Origin: Bifidobacterium bombi DSM 19703
GTDB lineage: Bacteria > Actinomycetota > Actinomycetes > Actinomycetales > Bifidobacteriaceae
DNA length: 64,000 nt
Reading direction: 5' to 3'
NCBI RefSeq assembly: GCF_000737845.1
Contig: NZ_ATLK01000002.1
Span: 124,006 to 188,005 of the forward strand
The translations under genes and the position numbers were made by a program. Below, in pieces: positions 44,044 through 52,987 of this stretch. The notes below the pieces were generated by a model. It was not told the origin of the DNA. It saw nothing but the letters and a program-made list of their open reading frames with translations, and made no database searches. The first letter of the stretch is position 1, and every line of letters starts with the position of its first letter.

Positions 44044-45603
44044 ATGACTCATTCACAAGCCAATTTGATTTCTGCCAAAATGGATTCCCGGTGCCACCAT
44101 CGGAATGATGTCGTGGGGAGAGCGTCCGAAGGCGACACGCCCAGATTCGCTGATATCACCACGATGGGTGTGGGAGGAAGGATCGCACGGTTCGTGCAGC
44201 CGCAGGATACCCGTGGCTTCATTGATGCGGTACGTGCCGCCGATGGCGAGGGGCGTGCGCTGTGCATCATCGGCGGTGGGTCGAACCTATTGGCCGACGA
44301 TGGTGATTTTCCCGGTGTCGTGGTGCGTGACGCCAGGCGCGAGATCGTGGTGGAGGATGCTTCGATTCGCCGTCGCGAACCTGCAGAAGCCGATGGTCCG
44401 GGTGGCGCTGCGGTATGTGAGGGGATTGCGGATTCTGCGGGGGTTGTTCGTCAGACCGGTTCCGATGCCGCGGGCGTGGCAGTGAAATCTCAAGGGGCAA
44501 AATACCGAGACGGGGCGCAGTGCGGCCGCTGTGGGAAGGATATGGTGCTTCTGAGTGCTACCGCCGGTACGAATTGGGATGATTTCGTACTGTATTGCAC
44601 TCAGCGAGGATTCTCCGGAGTGCAGGGCCTTTCGGGAATACCAGGGACCGTGGGGGCGTCTGTGGTGCAGAACATCGGCGCCTATGGTCAGGAGGTGGCG
44701 GATTGTGTGGACTCGGTCGATGTCTGGGATCGGCTGACCTCTCGTGAGATCCGACTTTCCCGTGGTGATTGCGAATTCGGGTACCGCACCTCGTTGCTCA
44801 AGGCCTCTATGTACCGTGCCCCAGGGGTTCCGGCCGACCGTTTTTTCCCGACTCCACGTTTTGTGGTGCTTTCCGTCAGGTTCCGTTTGCTTAAGGCCTC
44901 GGACTGCACGGTGACTTCCGGACAGCTGGCTTCGGTGCTCGGTGTGGGTACAGGGGATAGCATGCCTGGTTCGGCCGTGCGTGCGGCGGTCATCGCCGTA
45001 CGGGCGCGCAAAGGTATGTTGGAAGATCCTTATCGCTATGACGGCAGATGGATGGCCGGCACCCGACGGCTGGAAAATATCGAGGCGGCGAAAAGTCAGC
45101 TGGACAGGGAGCTTCAGGATTCGTCTGAGTCTCCGAAGCTGAATGCGGGCGCACCGCATGCCGAAAGGGCTAGGATTTTGGCCTTGAAGGCTGATCGCCA
45201 TAGTTGCGGCAGCTTTTTCATGAATCCGATTTTGACGGAGGAACAGGCCCGACATCTTCCCGCTGACGCGCCGCGTTATCCGGTAGATGTGGGCGTTTCA
45301 TCGCCACTTGCGCCGGGGCATGACGCATCGCCGTTACGGGAACGGCCGGAGGGCTCCTCGGTAGTCAAGACTTCCGCGGCGTGGCTTATCGATCACGCGG
45401 GGTTCCATAAGGGCTTCGTCTTGGCAGACGGATCGGGCCGAGCTGGGTTGTCAGACGTTCACACTTTGGCCTTGACGAACCGCGGTGGTGCGAGCTCGGA
45501 TGATGTCCTCCGCCTGGCTCAGGCCATAAAGCGCGGGGTTCTCGACTCCTTCGGGGTCGTCCTTGTTCCTGAACCGGTGGTATTGGGCAGCACCATCGGT
45601 TGA
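44044..45603 (+). CDS. murB: UDP-N-acetylenolpyruvoylglucosamine reductase, with insertions
   Basis: 519 residues. FAD enzyme that makes UDP-MurNAc for peptidoglycan. FAD-binding blocks: TTMGVGGRIARFV, IIGGGSNLLADDGDFPGVVV, SGIPGTVGASVVQNIGAYGQEV. The proton-donor Ser is in HSCGSFFMNP (about residue 387), which with the YRTS block marks a type I enzyme. Usual length is 340-400; the excess comes from an insertion at about 105-170 containing QCGRCGKD (a CxxC pair) and another at about 410-440. Both are flanked by intact core strands, so the fold should survive. Confidence 0.9.
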   Translation: MTHSQANLISAKMDSRCHHRNDVVGRASEGDTPRFADITTMGVGGRIARFVQPQDTRGFIDAVRAADGEGRALCIIGGGSNLLADDGDFPGVVVRDARREIVVEDASIRRREPAEADGPGGAAVCEGIADSAGVVRQTGSDAAGVAVKSQGAKYRDGAQCGRCGKDMVLLSATAGTNWDDFVLYCTQRGFSGVQGLSGIPGTVGASVVQNIGAYGQEVADCVDSVDVWDRLTSREIRLSRGDCEFGYRTSLLKASMYRAPGVPADRFFPTPRFVVLSVRFRLLKASDCTVTSGQLASVLGVGTGDSMPGSAVRAAVIAVRARKGMLEDPYRYDGRWMAGTRRLENIEAAKSQLDRELQDSSESPKLNAGAPHAERARILALKADRHSCGSFFMNPILTEEQARHLPADAPRYPVDVGVSSPLAPGHDASPLRERPEGSSVVKTSAAWLIDHAGFHKGFVLADGSGRAGLSDVHTLALTNRGGASSDDVLRLAQAIKRGVLDSFGVVLVPEPVVLGSTIG

Positions 45604-46219
45604 CTGCTGGGCACATGCGTCTCCATCGTCTCCATCGATTTCATCGGCTCCGTTGGTATCTTTCGGGTTTGGATGTCCGTTGGCTTGATGGCTTCCATTG
45701 GTGTCCATTGGTGTCCATCGGTGTTCTGCTCGCCGGGGTCACTGGCACACATGTGATGCCGCTGGCTTGCGCCGGTTCGCATCGGTCGGATGGGCTGTCG
45801 GTCGAGGTGGTGGGTGCGGCACATCATATCTGCGCTAACTGTCAATACCTGTACGCGCTGCTGATGTCTTCAGACTTGAGACGTATGAACGGAGTCGTTG
45901 CGCCGGTGGCGTGGGTCGTGTTTCTTTGTCCTTGCCTAACGAAAGACACGCGCTCGGGCTGATGCCTGCGTGTTGTATGATGAAACTTGTCAGTGTGTGA
46001 GGAATGTCACATTACCGCTGGGTTTTTGATAAGAGTAGGTCGCCGTGAGGCGGCGGAGAGAAGATGTGGTGCCGGTTCAACGGCGAGCCGGCATCATTGC
46101 GGAGGTTGGTGGACCGCACGCAAACGGATTCGGTGTGGTCGGTATGTGGAGTTCTGTCACGATCCGTACCATGCGCACTTATAATTTGGGTTTATAAATA
46201 GGATGTTGTGGAGGCTGTG
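45604..46219. other. Long non-coding stretch with 10-bp repeats
   Basis: About 615 bases. Around 45692-45723 a decamer close to GTCCATTGGT occurs three times in tandem, after partial copies from 45670. TTGTATGATGAAACTTG (about 45971) and TTATAATTTGG (about 46179) are promoter-like for the downstream permease. No gene supported. Confidence 0.5.
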
Positions 46220-47731
46220 ATGAATCTTTTCCGGACGAAGTCCGTCGAACAAACGCTTTCTGAAACGACTAGCGGCGACAGGAAGCTCAAACGCACCCTC
46301 GGGCCTTGGGATCTGGCTGTCATGGGGGTGGCCGTGGCCGTGGGTGCCGGAATCTTCTCCGTGGGTGCGCAGGCCTCCGCGTATCACGCCGGACCTGCCT
46401 CCATCATCAGCTTCGCGATAGCCGGCGTGATATGCGCTGCTGCGGTGATGTGCTATGCGGAGTTCGCGGCGATGATTCCCGCCGCAGGTTCGGCCTACAC
46501 GTTCACCTATACCACGATGGGCGAGTTCATGGCTTGGATAGTGGGATGGGACCTCATTCTGGAGACGTTGATGGCGAGTTCGGTCATCGCCAAATATTGG
46601 AGCATCTACCTCAATGATTTCATCCATTTGATGGGCGGGCATTTCACCACGGAGATTCATTTAGGCTCGTTCACCTTCGATTGGGCCCCTTTGGTGGTGA
46701 TCGCCTTCTTCACCGTTCTGCTCGTCATCGGCACGCAGATATCCGCCCGCGTTGATGGCGCCTTCACGATCCTCAAGATTGCGATTGTTGTTTTCGTCGT
46801 CATCGTAGGATTCTTCTATATCAAGCCGTCGAATTACTCGCCGTTCATCCCGCCCTCACAACCGGCGAGTTCGGTGTCTGGAGCAGCGGGCGGCACGATC
46901 ATGCAACAGCCTCTCTTCCAATGGATCAGTGGTCAGCAGCCCTCGATCTACGGTATTTCAGGCATCATTTCCGGTGCGGCTTTGGTGTTCTTCGCGTTTA
47001 TCGGATTCGACACCGTTGCGAGCGCCGCGGAGGAGACCAAGAATCCGGGTCGCAACGTACCGCTCGGCATCGGCATGGGGATTTCTATCGTGATCGTCAT
47101 GTACATGCTCGTGTCCATTGTGACCAATGGCATGGTTTCATACCGGGACTTGGCCAAGGCCAAGAGTCCCTCGCTGGCCACCGGTTTCGAGATGGTAGGG
47201 GCTACATGGGCGGCGAAGATCATCTCGTTCGCCATCGTCATCGGGTTGACGACCGTGGTGATGGTCATGTTGCTGGGTCTGACCCGCATCGTCTTCGCCA
47301 TGAGCCGAGACGGCCTGCTTCCTCCGGTGCTTTCGAGGGTTGGCAAGCATGGAACTCCGGCGCGTCTTCAGATTGGAGTGAGTGTCATCGTCGCGATTGT
47401 GGCCTCCTGCCTGAATGTCGGTGTTCTGTCCGACATGATCAACATCGGCACGCTTTCCGCGTTCACGTTGGTCTCGCTTTCAATACCGATTCTGCGCAAA
47501 AAGCGTCCGGACCTGCGCCGTCCGTTCAAGATTCCGGGCAACCCGTGGCTGCCCGTCCTCATTTCATTGGCATGCCTGTGGCTCATGCTCAATCTCAACA
47601 TCCTGACATGGATTCGTTTCTTGGTCTGGCTGTTCATCGGTTTCCTCATTTATTTCGGCTATTCGTACGGCCATTCGCGGCTGGGCAGTGGTGACCTCGA
47701 CGTTGCGAAGGATGGTCCAGCCACCGTCTGA
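46220..47731 (+). CDS. APC-superfamily amino-acid permease
   Basis: 503 residues, 12-14 helices. The ATG lies 6 bases after GGAGG. Helix 1 carries GVAVAVGAGIFSVGA, the substrate-binding break of APC transporters; AFIGFDTVASAAEETKNPGRN is the conserved helix 6 region. It resembles cationic amino-acid transporters (YfnA/CAT type). The substrate is not resolvable from sequence. Confidence 0.87.
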   Translation: MNLFRTKSVEQTLSETTSGDRKLKRTLGPWDLAVMGVAVAVGAGIFSVGAQASAYHAGPASIISFAIAGVICAAAVMCYAEFAAMIPAAGSAYTFTYTTMGEFMAWIVGWDLILETLMASSVIAKYWSIYLNDFIHLMGGHFTTEIHLGSFTFDWAPLVVIAFFTVLLVIGTQISARVDGAFTILKIAIVVFVVIVGFFYIKPSNYSPFIPPSQPASSVSGAAGGTIMQQPLFQWISGQQPSIYGISGIISGAALVFFAFIGFDTVASAAEETKNPGRNVPLGIGMGISIVIVMYMLVSIVTNGMVSYRDLAKAKSPSLATGFEMVGATWAAKIISFAIVIGLTTVVMVMLLGLTRIVFAMSRDGLLPPVLSRVGKHGTPARLQIGVSVIVAIVASCLNVGVLSDMINIGTLSAFTLVSLSIPILRKKRPDLRRPFKIPGNPWLPVLISLACLWLMLNLNILTWIRFLVWLFIGFLIYFGYSYGHSRLGSGDLDVAKDGPATV

Positions 47732-47783
47732 GGTCATGCGCGCCGCGTATTCTGAAGAGAATCAGTCTGTAAGGAGAGATGCT

Positions 47784-48107
47784 ATGGCATATGTGATCGC
47801 TGAGCCGTGTGTGGACGTCAAAGACAAGGCGTGCGTGGATGAATGCCCCGTGGACTGTATCTACGAGGGCGATCGTTCGCTGTATATCAATCCGAACGAA
47901 TGTGTGGATTGCGGAGCCTGTGAGCCGGTGTGCCCCGTTGAGGCCATTTTCTATGAGGATGATGTGCCTGAGGAATGGGCGTGGTATACCGACGCTGCTG
48001 TGGAATATTTCAACGATATTGGTGATTTGGGTGGTGCGCAGGCGGCCGGCCCGTCCGGAAAGGACCCGGCAAGGGTAGCTGCGCTACCTCCACAGAACCA
48101 GGATTGA
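47784..48107 (+). CDS. fdxA: Seven-iron ferredoxin
   Basis: 107 residues, AAGGAGAG upstream of ATG. The N-terminal cysteines in CVDVKDKACVDECPVDC bind the [3Fe-4S]/[4Fe-4S] clusters; CVDCGACEPVCP supplies the second cluster. The C-terminal helix (AWYTDAAVEYFNDIG) is the actinobacterial extension. It is located 340 bases upstream of dapC, a pairing common in actinobacteria. Confidence 0.94.
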   Translation: MAYVIAEPCVDVKDKACVDECPVDCIYEGDRSLYINPNECVDCGACEPVCPVEAIFYEDDVPEEWAWYTDAAVEYFNDIGDLGGAQAAGPSGKDPARVAALPPQNQD

Positions 48108-48446
48108 TTGATTGGCAAGCCGGGGTGTGATTCCGCCTTCTCAGGAGTGCTGGTTCTAGGATAGGTCTTGGTTGGCGTATGCTAGGTAGGACTTGCATTT
48201 CGGCGTAGTGTCCGCTTTCCATGCGACACGAAACAGACCTCGGTTCGCTTCGTCGTATGGCCTCGTCTTGGCTGAGGTCCAGTGTTGTTCTCGTAGACCT
48301 GCCTGCAGCGGGCAGGCGGTTGGGCTGCCGCAGTGACTGTTTGGGTTCGCTTCCAAGACCGCATCGTCATATCCGTCGAAATTGCTTTGGACTGTGGTTT
48401 CTGGACTTGACTCCGATTTGGATTCGGACTGTGAAAGTGGGTTTTC
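48108..48446 (+). other. Leader region of dapC
   Basis: About 340 bases. Contains a hairpin CCTGCC/GGGCAGG (about 48300-48317). No gene supported. dapC could be read from fdxA or from a promoter here. Confidence 0.4.
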
Positions 48447-49640
48447 ATGGGTTTTGCTGCTTATTCGACCCAATATGATTGGGAGCGTATCGCTTCCTAC
48501 AAGAAAAAGGCTTGTCGGGCCGAGGGAGGCATGGTGGACCTCTCGATTGGTTCGCCGGTCGATCCGGTGCCCGATGTCGTGCGGGAGGCGCTCGCCGCCC
48601 ATGCCGATGGAACGGACGCGCATGGCTACCCCGCGACCAAAGGCGGTCGTATGCTGCGTGAAGCCATCACCCGCTGGTTTGAAAACAAACGACAGGTGGA
48701 TCTGGCGGCGTTGCACGCGGATGTCGTTCCCACGATGGGTTCCAAGGAGGCCGTGGCGCTTATGGCTTCCTTGCTTCATTTGGGGCCGGGTGACGTGGTG
48801 GTGCAGCCGGCGGTCTCCTACCCGACATATGAGATAGGGACGCAGCTTGCGGGTGCCAAGGCGTTGAAGGTGCCCGACGTTTCGGATGTCAGGTCGTGGG
48901 TCGGTGTTTCCGGCGTCAAGGCCGTCTGGGTCAATTCGCCGTGCAATCCGACCGGTGAGGTCCTTTCGCCGGACCGGCTAGCTGCCGTGGTGCAAGCGGC
49001 GCGTTCCATCGGCGCCGTGGTGCTGTCCGATGAATGTTATGCGCTGTTGAATTGGGCGGGCGGCGTCCGCGGGCGTGACGGCGGCGATGCGCCGGCCGTG
49101 AATGAAGCCGGGGGTCTTGGCATGGAGCTTCCTGCACCATCGCCCAGCATGCTGGATCTGGAGGTGTGTTCCGGCAGTGCGGAAGGCGTTCTCGTACTGT
49201 ATTCCTTAAGCAAACAATCCAACATGGCTGGATATCGTACGGCACTGGTGGCCGGCGATATGGGCTTGGTAGAGGAGCAGACGGCTTATCGCAGGCAGAT
49301 AGGTCAGATCATCCCGGGGCCCGTTCAGGCTGCGATGGCGGCGGCTTTGGATGATGAGGCTTCGGTGAGCGAGCAGCATAACAGGTATCGCGCCCGCCTT
49401 GTGAGGTTGGTCGAGGCTCTGCGGGAATACGGTTATGATGCGCGGATGCCGCAAGGGGGGCTGTACGTGTGGGTGAAGGCCATCGACGGTGATTGCTGGA
49501 GCGACATGGAGCGGCTGGCTGACATCGGCATCGTCCCGAGCCCCGGCGAGTTCTATGGTGCGCCTGACCGACTGCGTTTCTCCGTCACTGCCACTGATGA
49601 CTCAATCGATGCGGCGGTCGATCGCCTTCGAAGCAGATGA
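48447..49640 (+). CDS. dapC: N-succinyldiaminopimelate aminotransferase
   Basis: 397 residues. PLP enzyme of lysine and meso-diaminopimelate synthesis. Blocks: VDLSIGSPVDPVPDVVREAL, GYPATKGG, WVNSPCNPTGEV, SDECYALLNW, and the Schiff-base Lys in YSLSKQSNMAGYR. The insertion at residues 205-240 (GGDAPAVNEAGG) is unusual. Adjacent fdxA supports the dapC identity over generic class I aminotransferases. Confidence 0.88.
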   Translation: MGFAAYSTQYDWERIASYKKKACRAEGGMVDLSIGSPVDPVPDVVREALAAHADGTDAHGYPATKGGRMLREAITRWFENKRQVDLAALHADVVPTMGSKEAVALMASLLHLGPGDVVVQPAVSYPTYEIGTQLAGAKALKVPDVSDVRSWVGVSGVKAVWVNSPCNPTGEVLSPDRLAAVVQAARSIGAVVLSDECYALLNWAGGVRGRDGGDAPAVNEAGGLGMELPAPSPSMLDLEVCSGSAEGVLVLYSLSKQSNMAGYRTALVAGDMGLVEEQTAYRRQIGQIIPGPVQAAMAAALDDEASVSEQHNRYRARLVRLVEALREYGYDARMPQGGLYVWVKAIDGDCWSDMERLADIGIVPSPGEFYGAPDRLRFSVTATDDSIDAAVDRLRSR

Positions 49641-49707
49641 AAATATCGCGGTCATGACCGGTCCATATACGGAACGATTCGTGACTGTTCCGTATGCATC
49701 GCGATCC

Positions 49708-51204
49708 TCACGACTTCGGTGCCGTTAGCCCGGTCGGGTTGCGCCAGACCCCATGCTCCAAGCCCAGGCTCGCGGCTTGCTTGCCGTACTTGGCATGCAC
49801 CGCGTCGATGGCGGCTTCGGCGTCATGCATTCGGTCGGATTGGGAGATGGTGGCATTTCGTGTTCGAAGCGTCGCCGCAAGGGGATTGTTTTGGTTTTTG
49901 GCTGCCGCCTGACCGGTTCGAACGCTGTGGTCGTTGTCCTGTCCGGATTGCAAGTCTGAGTTCCCGTCACGGTTCCCTTCGTTCGTGCCGTAGACCTTGC
50001 CTCCGTTTCCGATCGGGCGCGTGCGCTGGTTCTGGCCTTGCCCCAACAGATCCTCGATGCTCAGCTGCACGGGCGTGGTGTCCTTGGCGCTCAAGGTGCT
50101 GGCGCTTACACCGGCAAGACGCACTTCACGCGGCAAGAGGGCGTCGTCGGTGAGCGAGCTGCCCATGCCGAGCATGGATCTGAGCAGCCGTAAGGATTCC
50201 GGGTACATGGCGTCCGTGGTGTCGACCGGACGTTCCAATGTGTGGGCCTTCGTCGAGTAAGACAGGTTCGCGAACCGCAGCTTCACGGTCACGGTGCGGG
50301 CCACCAGTCCCTTCTTGCGCAGGCTTGCGCTGACTTCGTTGCAGCAGTGATGAAGGAGGGCGGCCACCTGTACCATGCTTCGGGTGTCCTCTTCGAAAGT
50401 CACCTCCGCGCCTATGGATTTTTCCGGTGCGTCCGTAACGATGGGGCGCTCGTCAAGTCCGTGCGAGGCCAGATGCAGATTATGGGCCAGGATTTTTGAA
50501 TGGGTGGCCTGTGCAAGCGCCTCTTCGGAGGTGTCGGCAAGATCGGCCACGGACGTGATGCCCCATGCCTCCAATTTCCGTTCCAGCGATGGTCCTATGC
50601 CCGGGATTCCTCGCAATGGCATCATCTGCACGAATGCCGCTTGTTGGGATAACGGGATGAGCAGCATGCCATCCGGCTTGGCGTTGGTGGATGCCATCTT
50701 CGCCACCAGTTTGTTCGAGGCGATGCCCACCGAGCATGTGATGTGGAATCGGCGCTGCACTTCGGCGCGTATCCATGCGCCTATCGCGCTCGGCGAGCCC
50801 CACCGGAGCAACGCCGCGGAAACATCCATGTAGCCCTCATCGACCGATACCTGTTCGATGCGGTCGGTCACCTGGGAAAAGACCTGGGTGAAGATGCATC
50901 GTGACATCCGTCGATAATACGCCATATCCACGGATACGTACTGGCCGTCAGGGCAAAGCTGCCGTGCCCGTGCCATCGGCATGGCCGAGTTGACCCCATA
51001 TGCGCGTGCCTCATAGTTGGCGGCGGAGACTACGCTGCGTGGTCCCGAGCCTCCGATGATGACGGGTCTGCCTGCAAGAGAGGGGTTGCGTGCGGTCTCC
51101 AGCGAAGCGTAGAAGGCATCCATGTCGATGTGAAGCACGGTGCAGCCGGTCTCGTCGTGCCCCCAGTCTCGCTTGGCGGCGGCTAGTCTTGGCGCAGTGC
51201 TCAT
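49708..51204 (-). CDS. dinB: DNA polymerase IV (Y family)
   Basis: 498 residues. Translesion polymerase. Catalytic blocks: VLHIDMDAFYASLE (first Asp pair), YEARAYGVNSAMPMARARQL, and VSVDEGYMDVS (Asp-Glu). The helix-hairpin-helix thumb is LRGIPGIGPSLERKLEAWG; the little finger follows (SIGAEVTFEEDT, RTVTVKLRFANLSYST). A C-terminal extension of about 100 residues includes VQLSIEDLLG, a plausible clamp-binding peptide, and a disordered Asn/Gln-rich part. Confidence 0.93.
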   Translation of the reverse strand: MSTAPRLAAAKRDWGHDETGCTVLHIDMDAFYASLETARNPSLAGRPVIIGGSGPRSVVSAANYEARAYGVNSAMPMARARQLCPDGQYVSVDMAYYRRMSRCIFTQVFSQVTDRIEQVSVDEGYMDVSAALLRWGSPSAIGAWIRAEVQRRFHITCSVGIASNKLVAKMASTNAKPDGMLLIPLSQQAAFVQMMPLRGIPGIGPSLERKLEAWGITSVADLADTSEEALAQATHSKILAHNLHLASHGLDERPIVTDAPEKSIGAEVTFEEDTRSMVQVAALLHHCCNEVSASLRKKGLVARTVTVKLRFANLSYSTKAHTLERPVDTTDAMYPESLRLLRSMLGMGSSLTDDALLPREVRLAGVSASTLSAKDTTPVQLSIEDLLGQGQNQRTRPIGNGGKVYGTNEGNRDGNSDLQSGQDNDHSVRTGQAAAKNQNNPLAATLRTRNATISQSDRMHDAEAAIDAVHAKYGKQAASLGLEHGVWRNPTGLTAPKS

Positions 51205-51439
51205 GTCTCCATTGTAGACGATGCCATAAGGTTATGGGAGCCATCCGCATGCGGGAGAAGAAGCCGATGCGGAATGGAGCGCTCGAAGGTCGTCTGAGGC
51301 GTTCCGCCGTCGCGCCGTGTGCCATGCAGGTCGGAGGGCCGCGGCCATCATGGTGTCGGTGCTGTGCGTTGACTGGCAAGCGCTTATTCGGCAGGCGTAA
51401 GTATTCGACCGACCCCTGCGGTTGTGAGACAATGAGGGC

Positions 51440-51946
51440 ATGACGCAAATCAACATAGGTGGCCAAGCCACACAGACAATAGGCACTCTTCCGGCGGTCG
51501 GGAATAGGGCGCCGTCTTTCACTCTTACCGATAAGGATCTCAACGACTTCGATTCAGCGCGGTTCGCGGGTCATAAGCTCGTGCTCAACATCTTCCCGTC
51601 GGTTGATACCGCCACGTGTTCGATGTCGGTGCGCAACTTCAATAAGGTGGCCGAGGAATACGATGACGTCACCGTGCTGTGTGTATCCAAGGACCTTCCC
51701 TTCGCTACGGCCCGTTTTTGCGGTGCTGAGGGCATTGATGGCGTGGTGACTGGTTCTGCGTTCCGTTCCTCGTTCGGCGAGGATTACGGAGTCACCATCA
51801 CAACCGGACCTATGCGCGGTCTGCTGTCGCGCTGTGTGGTGGTCATCGGCTCCGATGGTTTGGTGAAGTACACCCAGCAGGTGCCTGAAGTTCATGATGA
51901 ACCTGATTACGCCGCGGCGCGTGCCGCAATTGAGGCTCTTGGTTAA
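51440..51946 (+). CDS. tpx: Thiol peroxidase
   Basis: 168 residues. Atypical two-Cys peroxiredoxin. Peroxidatic Cys in SVDTATCSMSVRNFN (about residue 60), resolving Cys in ATARFCGAEG (about 94). The ribosome site GAGGG is close to the ATG. Reduces hydrogen and alkyl peroxides with thioredoxin; divergent from dinB. Confidence 0.95.
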   Translation: MTQINIGGQATQTIGTLPAVGNRAPSFTLTDKDLNDFDSARFAGHKLVLNIFPSVDTATCSMSVRNFNKVAEEYDDVTVLCVSKDLPFATARFCGAEGIDGVVTGSAFRSSFGEDYGVTITTGPMRGLLSRCVVVIGSDGLVKYTQQVPEVHDEPDYAAARAAIEALG

Positions 51947-52125
51947 ATGTCCGGCGCCGCTGGCGTGAACGGACCAGGGTGGTATGCCGGTCCTGGGGCG
52001 GGTCCGTTGGTTCCGGAGACGTGGTCGCCGGGGTCGTGGCACACCGTCGGATGTCCGTGTGCCACGAATGCTCGTGTGTCTGGCGTGTGCGAGGCGGTTC
52101 CTATCTGTTCGTAGGTTCAATGCCT

Positions 52126-52168
52126 ATGGTCGTGCCTGCCAAACTCTTCGTCTGGCAGGCACGACCAT
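52126..52168. terminator. Long perfect hairpin between convergent tpx and rpiA
   Basis: ATGGTCGTGCCTGCCA/TGGCAGGCACGACCAT: a 16-bp perfect stem with an 11-base loop, followed by a second hairpin GCCCGC/GCGGGC near 52177-52194. Position between convergent genes supports a bidirectional terminator. Confidence 0.7.
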
Positions 52169-52206
52169 GTTGGGCCCGCCATGATGCGGGCTTGTCCGGA
52201 CCGTTC

Positions 52207-52905
52207 TTATTTATTGCTGTTGGTCATGACGCGTGGGCCGTTCGGATCGCCGACGATGACGGTGTCCACCATATGCAGGAACAGGCCATGCTCCACTACA
52301 CCCACGGTGTTGATGAGATCTGTGCCGAGATCCTCCGGATGGTCGATACGGCCAAGATGTAGATCAACTACATAGTCGTTCTCGTCGGTCAGCACCGGCT
52401 TGCCGTCCGCGTCCAGGCGAAGGGTGGGTTTGTATCCGCGGGTCTCGAATTTCTTGATCACATGGCCCACGCCGAAGGGGATGACCTCCACGGGCAGCGG
52501 GAATGCGCCGATGGTGTCCACGACCTTCGATTCGTCCACGATCCATACGATCTTGTCGGAATTCGTTGCGACGATCTTTTCCCACAGGAGCGCCGCGCCA
52601 CCGCCCTTGATGCCGTTGAAGTTGCTGTCCACCTCGTCGGCGCCGTCGATGGTGACGTCGATGCGGTCCACGTCATCGATGTCAACGATGGTGATGCCGT
52701 AGCCCTTGGCCTGCTCGGCAGTGCGCCGTGAGGTGGTCACTCCTGTGAATTTCAGGCCCTCCTCTTGGGTCCGCCGTCCGAGTTCATCCACCAGGTAGCG
52801 CACCGTGGAACCTGTTCCAAGACCTACAGTCATGCCGTTTTCCACGATCTTGGCGGCTTCGATGCCGGCCGCCTTCTTCAGTGCGTTCTGCTGTGTCTGA
52901 TCCAT
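52207..52905 (-). CDS. rpiA: Ribose-5-phosphate isomerase A
   Basis: 232 residues. Interconverts ribose-5-P and ribulose-5-P. Blocks: [38 protein letters not shown] with catalytic Asp residues, [12 protein letters not shown], and [22 protein letters not shown] has AAGGAGC upstream. Feeds the pentose branch of the bifid shunt. Confidence 0.96.
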   Translation of the reverse strand: MDQTQQNALKKAAGIEAAKIVENGMTVGLGTGSTVRYLVDELGRRTQEEGLKFTGVTTSRRTAEQAKGYGITIVDIDDVDRIDVTIDGADEVDSNFNGIKGGGAALLWEKIVATNSDKIVWIVDESKVVDTIGAFPLPVEVIPFGVGHVIKKFETRGYKPTLRLDADGKPVLTDENDYVVDLHLGRIDHPEDLGTDLINTVGVVEHGLFLHMVDTVIVGDPNGPRVMTNSNK

Positions 52906-52987
52906 CCTTGCTCCTTCATATCGTTGATTTCACACGATTCATGCGGAATACAGATTCATGATAACGCAGCTTGTCTATTTGCGGCGT

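Noticed and set aside
44287..45255. Long open frame antisense to murB
   Set aside because: High-GC third-position shadow of murB; no ribosome site and His/Arg/Pro-rich composition.
45692..45723. CRISPR-like array
   Set aside because: The decamer repeats are contiguous with no spacers and no cas genes are present.
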